Shown piece by piece: positions 32,891-38,435 of a stretch of 38,435 bases of DNA (position 1 is the stretch's first letter; each line of letters opens with the position of its first letter). The position numbers and the translations under genes were made by a program. The stretch is from a virus: positions 1-38,435 of IMG/VR virus record IMGVR_UViG_3300022074_000131; one strand, given 5' to 3'. The notes under the pieces are model-generated. The model had not been told where the DNA came from, did no database searches, and saw only the letters and a program-made list of their open reading frames with translations.

Positions 32891-35071
32891 TTACCTTCTT
32901 GCGTTAGTGGCGTATTCTACTGTTAATGCGTCAAGAGAAAATGGCGGTGCTTGTGTAGCAGAGTCAAACAAAAATGAAACTGCAAATCCAGAACCTACTA
33001 CTTGACTTTCAAATAGTTTAACTAATTTTGCACCATACGATGTTGTACCAAATATACCTGCACCAAAAAATCCAACAGTTCCCTGCACGTTTTGAATATT
33101 AATAGGTGCTGGTTGTATAGTACCCGCTTCATCAAAGTCTAGCTTTAGACTTAAATCAAATGCCACACTTCCTTGCGGATCAGTGTACAAAAATATCTTA
33201 TAAAAAGTTTTTCGTACTCGTGGGTCTTCAATTGGAATAAACGGTGTGGCAAACGATATAGTAATTGCTGTGCCATCAAAGTCGCTACCCGATTCCATTT
33301 GATATAGGTAGCCGTCATCATTTGCAAATAGCACAACTTCATTATTTAAATGGTAGTTACTATCTGCTACAAATGCTCGTATGCCTCTAGTTTCTGCATA
33401 CTGCATATTTGCGCCACCTTGTTCTGCAAACTGTGTGGCTAAAATTCCTTGAGCATTTTCTTGAGTAATATTATTATTATATCCAAATATTCTGTATTGT
33501 GATTTTTCTCTAACAACACAACTTGTAAAATTTGTATTAGTTGAAATAAAGGTAACTAAGTCATCCTGTATATTTTTAGATACAACACCAAGTCCAAAGT
33601 CACCTATTCTATCTGTTGCACTTAGTAACCGCAAACCATCAGGTGCTAAGAACATAATGTCACCACCAACTTCTTGTATGGTGTCGCTTTCAATACAACC
33701 AATGTCGTTAGTTACTGGTTGTAACGTAAAGTCTGCTATAGTGTTACCTACTAATCTTTGTATGGATACTTCAGTAAAAATAATTAGCTGGTCACGAAAT
33801 ACTTCTAAGCCTGTAATTGGTGAACCTACGTTTATAGAACCAGCACCATTTGCTACAGAAAAATCACTATCAGTATAAGGTGCAGTAAAATTAAGTGTAG
33901 TTCCCTTACCAAAGAATAAAGCATTTTTAAAGTTAGATACAAACGATGCGCCTTTTACATCTGCGGGTGCATCATTTAGTGCAGTAAATAAACTAGTGTC
34001 GTATGTTGCTGGAGCATTTGCCCCATCCACTAATGCTATCTTTTGAGTGCCATTAAAGTTGTATTTTGCAAAACGTGTTCTTGTAGCACCTTCTCTGCTT
34101 GTAGATATAAACGTAATAGCAGCATTATCAGCAGGACTTGATGCAAGTGCAGGATCTATACTTAAAGTAGAGCCACCAGAAGATACAGTAGCCGTGGCTG
34201 TTACTGTGTATATTTTTGCAACACCTGCAATTGTAAATTGATCTTGTGCTTGTGGTGCTGCGGTTAAACCATCTACAATAAGAGATGAGCCTGTTTGACT
34301 TGCCCCGTTCACCAAAGCTGTTCCATAATTAGGAACATTTATTTTTGTAAACCCTACCCCTGTTGATCTAAATATATCATCATTCTTTGCAATGATGGCT
34401 GAACTTTCCCAGCTTGCAACACCAAGTGCCAGATAGTTTAGCGTTGTTGAAACAAACGTAACATCATCTTGATCTGATGGATTATGTACCATCGTTTGTG
34501 ATAATGTTAATGTTGCTCTGTTTGTTGCTGCTGCAAAAGTAACACCACCTGCAGCTATTGTGTACCTAAAACTAAGTGCTGCATCATCAGCAGGTGTAGA
34601 AACCAATGCAGGTGTTATTGTTAAAGTAGAGTCTGTTCCTGCTAAAGCAGTAGCACTGCTAACAGTATATACAGTAGAATCACCAGCTATGGTAAACGTA
34701 TCATTAGCAGAAGGCGCAACATCTAACCCATCTACAGTTAGTGTGGTGCCTGATTGTCCTGCACCGTCTACTTCACCGCCTACAAATGTTAACACGTCTG
34801 CAGCTACAGGTGTCTGATGTATGTTCGCTATGACAAGACTTGTACCGCTTTGACTTGCCCCGTGTATTTTTGGCGCACCATAGGGCGGGATCAAGTCACT
34901 GTCGTACTTATCATAGCCTTCTACTCTACGATAGCCACCCTCTACAGATGGTTCAAAGTTACGCAATATACGTGCGCTACCCGGTGCGTTAATGCCCTGC
35001 TGTAAAGGAGACAGGTTACTTATTAATCCACCACGAAACTCAACGGCGTAGGTTTTCCATGCGTCAGCCAA
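32891..35071 (-). CDS. Tail tubular protein B (T7 gp12-like)
   Basis: This gene encodes a 726-residue protein, the probable tail nozzle. The start (KTYAVEFRGGLISNLSPLQQG) is typical of marine podovirus tail tubular B proteins. The start codon is TTG at 35071, with AGGGG upstream and no in-frame ATG near it. Residues 101-168 and 254-321 are two copies of a beta domain (VDGAGQSGTTLTVDGL against VNGASQTGSSLIVDGL), with a partial third near 69-95, inserted in the N-terminal half. It follows the tail tubular A gene by ten bases. Confidence 0.78.
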   Translation of the reverse strand: MADAWKTYAVEFRGGLISNLSPLQQGINAPGSARILRNFEPSVEGGYRRVEGYDKYDSDLIPPYGAPKIHGASQSGTSLVIANIHQTPVAADVLTFVGGEVDGAGQSGTTLTVDGLDVAPSANDTFTIAGDSTVYTVSSATALAGTDSTLTITPALVSTPADDAALSFRYTIAAGGVTFAAATNRATLTLSQTMVHNPSDQDDVTFVSTTLNYLALGVASWESSAIIAKNDDIFRSTGVGFTKINVPNYGTALVNGASQTGSSLIVDGLTAAPQAQDQFTIAGVAKIYTVTATATVSSGGSTLSIDPALASSPADNAAITFISTSREGATRTRFAKYNFNGTQKIALVDGANAPATYDTSLFTALNDAPADVKGASFVSNFKNALFFGKGTTLNFTAPYTDSDFSVANGAGSINVGSPITGLEVFRDQLIIFTEVSIQRLVGNTIADFTLQPVTNDIGCIESDTIQEVGGDIMFLAPDGLRLLSATDRIGDFGLGVVSKNIQDDLVTFISTNTNFTSCVVREKSQYRIFGYNNNITQENAQGILATQFAEQGGANMQYAETRGIRAFVADSNYHLNNEVVLFANDDGYLYQMESGSDFDGTAITISFATPFIPIEDPRVRKTFYKIFLYTDPQGSVAFDLSLKLDFDEAGTIQPAPINIQNVQGTVGFFGAGIFGTTSYGAKLVKLFESQVVGSGFAVSFLFDSATQAPPFSLDALTVEYATNARR

Positions 35072-35081
35072 ACTACTACCC

Positions 35082-35810
35082 CTATGTTATCGAAGAATAT
35101 CCGTACCGAAGACCACCACCTGTGTTTTGCGGAATCATATAAGACCGCACATATCTTGTACGATTAATCAACATTGAACGCATGTATTTAATACCCTCGT
35201 CAAATTTTTCTTTCATTACCAAAGCATCTTGTGTATTACCTCTAAACAAATATGCATAGTGCATTGCACCATCTACAATAACATGTATGAATCTATCGGG
35301 TATAACAATTGTGTCGCCGTGTGCGGATAAGTCTGCAGTAAAATTAAAGTATTCATATACTAATATGTATGCTTTATCTGGTTCTGGAGTAAGAATAAAC
35401 TCAAGAGAAGGGGCGTGTATAACACGAGTAGGTACGCCCTGAAAGCTAGAACTATTATATTCTTGTGCTACAAATTTATCTAAGTATTCTTCATAAGTCA
35501 TGGGTAATATACGTGTTGTACTATTACCTAACGTAGAATCTTCTTTAATCCTAAATGTATCAAAGTTAATAACTTTACAGTCTGTAGGAAAAGAATAACG
35601 GCTAGTGTTAGCCGTCAGGGTTTGCGTCTTTAATGTATGGTTAAAAGGCCATTCAAATTCAGATTGATTTATATATCTAATAGATGCATTAATAGCGTCC
35701 TTCGCATGTGCATAGAAACCTGCAGAACTAGCAAAGTTTGTAGAAGTTAATTCAACTTCATTCAAACGCCTGTTTACTTGATTAACTAATTGTAAAAATG
35801 TTGTAGCCAT
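35082..35810 (-). CDS. Tail tubular protein A (T7 gp11-like adaptor)
   Basis: This gene encodes a 242-residue protein that would join the portal to the tail nozzle. The helical start (LVNQVNRRLNEVELTS), the TYEEYLDKF block, a beta middle and the helical end (YAYLFRGNTQDALVMKEKF) resemble marine podovirus tail tubular A proteins. Length and position before tail tubular B agree with this. AAGGAAACG precedes the ATG. It is the first gene after the terminator that separates head from tail genes. Confidence 0.72.
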   Translation of the reverse strand: MATTFLQLVNQVNRRLNEVELTSTNFASSAGFYAHAKDAINASIRYINQSEFEWPFNHTLKTQTLTANTSRYSFPTDCKVINFDTFRIKEDSTLGNSTTRILPMTYEEYLDKFVAQEYNSSSFQGVPTRVIHAPSLEFILTPEPDKAYILVYEYFNFTADLSAHGDTIVIPDRFIHVIVDGAMHYAYLFRGNTQDALVMKEKFDEGIKYMRSMLINRTRYVRSYMIPQNTGGGLRYGYSSIT

Positions 35811-35829
35811 TTACGTTTCCTTAAACAAA

Positions 35830-35859
35830 GTGAGGGGGCAAGTTGCCCTGCCCCGTCAC
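35830..35859 (-). terminator. Terminator between head and tail genes
   Basis: Read leftward, GTGACGGGGCA (35859-35849) pairs with TGCCCCCTCAC (35840-35830) with one mismatch around an 8-base loop, followed by TTTGTTTAA. It lies between the small head protein and tail tubular A, so it should reduce transcription from the capsid promoter into tail genes. The right arm, GTGAGGGGGC on the + strand, matches the operon terminator near 17720. Confidence 0.7.
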
Positions 35860-35865
35860 ATTATG

Positions 35866-36345
35866 TTATGCGAGTGTGTCTCTATCTACTTCATTAGCAG
35901 ATACATCACCTTGGTCGCTAACGTCCAGCATGACTGCGTAAACACGAATTTTACCTGCAGTAAATGTTGCACCGTCACCAGCAAAGGTAAGGTCCAAAGT
36001 ATCTGCAGTAGCAAGAGTGACATCTGCTGATGGTGTGGCAGAAGGGGCATAAGCCAAATCCGCTGCGCCATCAATGTCAAACGCTGCAACAAATTCGTTG
36101 TCGTCAGCCGCACCTAAAATAGCCGTAGCGTTTGTACCAGTATTCATGGTAGCAGATTCTACAACTTGGAATCCTGCGTGTAATACACGTGTATTTGCAG
36201 GAATAGTTAGGCACTGAACAACATCTCCACCTGTGCAAGAAATGGCTTGAGCCGTTAGGTCAATAGACATATCTACATAGTAAGGAGTGCGTCCACGTGG
36301 ACTGTTGCCATGGGCGGGTTTCAAAAGAGTGGAAATTGTAGCCAT
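35866..36345 (-). CDS. Small head protein (decoration candidate)
   Basis: This gene encodes a 159-residue protein of alternating strands with Thr/Ala/Asp-rich loops (FTAGKIRVYAVMLDVSD near the end), consistent with a beta-sandwich. It follows the major capsid gene by 13 bases, has AGGGGG before the ATG and is followed by a terminator, so it shares the strong capsid transcript. A head-decoration role is inferred from this context only. Confidence 0.55.
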   Translation of the reverse strand: MATISTLLKPAHGNSPRGRTPYYVDMSIDLTAQAISCTGGDVVQCLTIPANTRVLHAGFQVVESATMNTGTNATAILGAADDNEFVAAFDIDGAADLAYAPSATPSADVTLATADTLDLTFAGDGATFTAGKIRVYAVMLDVSDQGDVSANEVDRDTLA

Positions 36346-36358
36346 TTTTTAATACCCC

Positions 36359-37417
36359 CTATACCAAACAGAACCGGGCATTAACAAGAGCCTCTGGTCG
36401 GAGAATCTTACGCCCATACAAATGCATACCACGAACAATGTCAGCGAAGCTGTCAGGATCACGATATGTCTCAGTCTTGTTGATTTGCTCTGCAGTAGCA
36501 ACAGCAGATGAATGCCCACCAATAATCACACCGAAGTTAGAAGAGTTTGTGCCACCTGTGGTGCCAGAACCCGTTCCAATTTCAGGTAGGTTATTAGAAA
36601 CATACACTTGGAAACCGTGCAGATTATTAATCACAAGACCATTGCGAAGTCCACCAGACTCACCGAAGTCAGAGTTCAGAAGTTTTGAATCTTCATCTTT
36701 CAGTACTTCCATAAATACTGGGTTGACTACAAGCCAACGTCCTTGCGAATCAACATTTTGCTGGTCTAGCTTACGAGCCATACGAGCAATAATCATGGTT
36801 GGGTTAGCGTTACCTGAACCCGGTACTGCAGAAGCACCCGGTAGGCGTGGCTGAATACCAATACCATTGTTAGCAGATCCACCAAAGTCATTGGCATCAA
36901 CTTGCATTTCAGCCAGCAGTTCGTTAGTCCCTGCTGTTGAAACTGCCACTGAGCCATTAGTCGTGGTGTTAGCTGTATTAGCAGTGCCATGAATAGCAGA
37001 CTGCTTAAAGCCGCCCATGTAGCCAAGAACATCTTGGTCAAACTGGTCAGCCAAACGATACGCAGCACGATCACTTGCCAGTTGCTGGAAGTTTACGTGG
37101 CTATGCGCCTCTTCGATATCATCAACCTTAAACGCAAAGTAGTTAGCTTTGTCAATTGTCAAGTTGAAGTCTTCGTCATCAAGGTCTTGCGGGGTAATAG
37201 TCGTACCACGTGCATACGCCTTGACGGTTATTTCGGGTTCCTTAATAATCTTAACGGAATCCCCCATTTGAGCAATCTCACCAAAGTAGTCATTATTGGT
37301 GATAGCTTCAGCAACAGCACTCTTGCGGAAAGCAAGCTGCACCTGTTTGCTGTAAATAATTGGGGAGAAATTACCGTTGGGAAGATTACCATATCCCGAT
37401 GCGGTAGTAAATGCCAT
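36359..37417 (-). CDS. Major capsid protein
   Basis: This gene encodes a 352-residue protein. The N-terminal region (SPIIYSKQVQLAFRKSAVAEAI, residues 18-39) and the block VKAYARGTTITPQDLDDED with FAFKVDDIEEAHSHVNF are typical of marine podovirus capsid proteins of the HK97-like fold. The gene lies between scaffold and tail genes, has its own strong promoter, a long leader and a good ribosome site (AGGAG nine bases upstream). Copy number and cleavage cannot be judged from sequence. Confidence 0.82.
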   Translation of the reverse strand: MAFTTASGYGNLPNGNFSPIIYSKQVQLAFRKSAVAEAITNNDYFGEIAQMGDSVKIIKEPEITVKAYARGTTITPQDLDDEDFNLTIDKANYFAFKVDDIEEAHSHVNFQQLASDRAAYRLADQFDQDVLGYMGGFKQSAIHGTANTANTTTNGSVAVSTAGTNELLAEMQVDANDFGGSANNGIGIQPRLPGASAVPGSGNANPTMIIARMARKLDQQNVDSQGRWLVVNPVFMEVLKDEDSKLLNSDFGESGGLRNGLVINNLHGFQVYVSNNLPEIGTGSGTTGGTNSSNFGVIIGGHSSAVATAEQINKTETYRDPDSFADIVRGMHLYGRKILRPEALVNARFCLV

Positions 37418-37464
37418 GTTAAATTCTCCTAATTAGCATTTTACAGATGCAAACTAAACAGACT

Positions 37465-37518
37465 AATCAGGGGCTGATTTGTTTGGGTGCGTATTCTAAT
37501 AGGATGGCCTTCCTATTA
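37465..37518 (-). ncRNA. Structured 5' leader of the capsid mRNA (two hairpins)
   Basis: The capsid transcript should begin near 37611 and has about 190 bases before the start codon. Within it, TAATAGGA/TCCTATTA (37497-37504 and 37511-37518) form an 8-bp stem around a 6-base loop, and AATCAG/CTGATT (37465-37470 and 37474-37479) a 6-bp stem around GGG. A third, larger stem is at 37575-37604. Neither hairpin is followed by a T-run, so they are not terminators. They could stabilise the mRNA or regulate translation. No tRNA fold was found here. Confidence 0.4.
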
Positions 37519-37574
37519 TTCAACGGGCCACACTCGTCAGGTAAACCGTAAGACTTGCATTGTTTGCTGATAGT

Positions 37575-37604
37575 GTGTAACTATGGTGCGCAATATAGTT
37601 ACAC
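37575..37604. repeat. 10-bp inverted repeat with TAACTAT half-sites
   Basis: GTGTAACTAT (37575-37584) and ATAGTTACAC (37595-37604) are perfect inverted copies across ten bases. Each contains the 7-mer TAACTAT. A second pair of the same 7-mer, also 10 bases apart but in the opposite arrangement (37615-37621 and 37632-37638), lies on the capsid promoter. Confidence 0.7.
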
Positions 37605-37617
37605 TGATCTGACTATA

Positions 37618-37645
37618 GTTATATACATAAATAACTATTTGTCAA
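37618..37645 (-). promoter_or_regulatory. Capsid promoter with overlapping inverted repeat
   Basis: Read leftward, TTGACA (37645-37640), a 16-base spacer and TATAAC (37623-37618) make a strong sigma-70 promoter directed at the major capsid gene. It starts eight bases after the scaffold stop. TAACTAT copies at 37632-37638 and 37615-37621 sit just downstream of the -35 and across the -10, so a protein binding them would compete with RNA polymerase. Confidence 0.75.
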
Positions 37646-37652
37646 TACTTTT

Positions 37653-38435
37653 TTATCTAGCAGAGCCAGATATATCATAGATAAACTTTCCACTGCGGAT
37701 AGCTTCCATAATTTCGTCAGAGTTTTTCTCATATTCTTGTGCAGACATCTTCTGTACTTGTGACTCTTTTAGATATGTAGTTGCCTCGTTCTCCTGTGGC
37801 TTACTACGAGAGTTCTTTGTATTTACAGATTTAGCTGCAGCTTTATCTGACTTGGGTTTTTCTTTTCCTATACCCATGTCAGCCTTATATAAGTCAATGG
37901 CTCTAGCAGCAGAACGTGCGTCATTGTCGTTGTCATACAACGCATCTTGTACCCACTTAGGCTGTTCGTCTGCCCAATCGTGGAACTGATCACTTTCACG
38001 TATTTCACCAAAGTCAGGATGTATACGCATTAGTTCTGCTTCAGCTTTTTCTTTTGTCGCAGAAGTTTGTAACTCATCAATTGCTTTCATGCGTTCTTCA
38101 AGAGCAGTAGATTGTTCTGCTGCTTTCTTCATAGCAATTGTTTCTACTATAGCTGCTACATCAGGATACTCTTTTGCCCATGTTTCAATATCTTCATCTG
38201 ACTTAGGCAATCGCATTTCTTTTTGTGCAGCTTTACTGAGTTGAGATTTAAGTGTTTCAATCTCTTTCTTTAACTCTTCAGACTGTTGTTGTTGATGTCT
38301 ACGTAGGTCAGAGTAACGCTTCTTAAATGTTTTCTCTTCTGCGTTTGTAGGTTCAGATTCTTCTGGTTCCGCAGCTTCTTGTTCTACATCACCTTTCTGC
38401 TCCTTCATCAACTGCTCTAGTTCTTCTTCTTCCAT
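37653..38435 (-). CDS. Capsid scaffold protein (at window edge)
   Basis: This gene encodes at least 260 residues, highly charged and helical. It has an acidic N-terminus (EEEELEQLMKEQKGDVEQ), a long coiled coil at about 35-80 (YSDLRRHQQQQSEELKKEI) and a basic, flexible end. This is the usual make-up of a podovirus scaffold, and it lies directly before the major capsid gene. The first ATG is the last three bases of the window, so the true start may lie further right. Confidence 0.7.
   Translation of the reverse strand: MEEEELEQLMKEQKGDVEQEAAEPEESEPTNAEEKTFKKRYSDLRRHQQQQSEELKKEIETLKSQLSKAAQKEMRLPKSDEDIETWAKEYPDVAAIVETIAMKKAAEQSTALEERMKAIDELQTSATKEKAEAELMRIHPDFGEIRESDQFHDWADEQPKWVQDALYDNDNDARSAARAIDLYKADMGIGKEKPKSDKAAAKSVNTKNSRSKPQENEATTYLKESQVQKMSAQEYEKNSDEIMEAIRSGKFIYDISGSAR

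Noticed and set aside
31106-32926. Two long + strand open frames (301 and 283 residues) opposite the fibre gene
   Set aside because: They lie antisense to the repeat-rich fibre gene; repeated Thr/Asn/Asp codons leave few stops on the other strand. Their products are low-complexity and have no proper ribosome sites.
37418-37652. A tRNA gene in the longest non-coding gap
   Set aside because: Several stems are present, but no clover-leaf with a T-arm of GTTCGA type and no acceptor stem could be built on either strand.
1-38435. A T7-type single-subunit RNA polymerase or phage-specific promoters
   Set aside because: No frame shows polymerase motifs, and the promoters seen are sigma-70 type. Such a gene could still lie outside the window.

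Overview
The window looks like most of a genome, or a large contig, of a marine podovirus (short-tailed, double-stranded DNA phage). It best fits the group typified by the SAR116 phage HMO-2011. The strongest pointer is a family A DNA polymerase with a DnaJ-type zinc-finger insertion. Supporting pointers are a T7-type endonuclease I, a separate primase and helicase, a B12-dependent ribonucleotide reductase, MazG, and a scaffold, capsid and tail-tube set. The host is probably a marine alphaproteobacterium, but that is inferred from the phage type and not read from the sequence. No bacterial housekeeping, rRNA or tRNA gene was seen. All promoters I could find are of sigma-70 type and no phage RNA polymerase gene is visible, so the phage probably depends on host polymerase here.

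Layout: 1-5000 (+) is a dense row of about 20 small early genes behind a near-consensus promoter. Most are unknown and several encode small membrane proteins. A palindromic element, GTGGTAATTAYCAC, recurs five times at gene starts in this part only. 5000-13430 (+) is the DNA module: DUF932 protein, tyrosine integrase, primase, helicase, DNA polymerase, putative single-strand binding protein, Cas4-like exonuclease and endonuclease I. 13430-17716 (+) holds nucleotide-metabolism and accessory genes: DUF3310, class II RNR, a zinc ribbon, a GIY-YIG-like protein, an RMF-like protein and MazG. It ends at a strong terminator at 17723-17747.

17746-38435 (-) is the virion module, transcribed toward the same terminator. 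From the right edge it runs: scaffold (cut by or starting at the window edge), a capsid promoter with inverted repeats, major capsid, small head protein, terminator, tail tube A, tail tube B, two long fibre proteins, a tail assembly chaperone, a one-helix membrane protein and five internal or structural proteins. Portal, terminase and a recognisable endolysin are absent and probably lie outside the window.

As a whole, the early genes would remodel the cell. The RNR and MazG would supply and clean nucleotides. The replication set would copy the genome, with recombination functions resolving it. The leftward operon would build the particle. The integrase suggests integration is possible, but no repressor and no attachment site were identified. 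No stretch longer than 300 bases lacks a gene; the longest gap (37418-37652) is regulatory.
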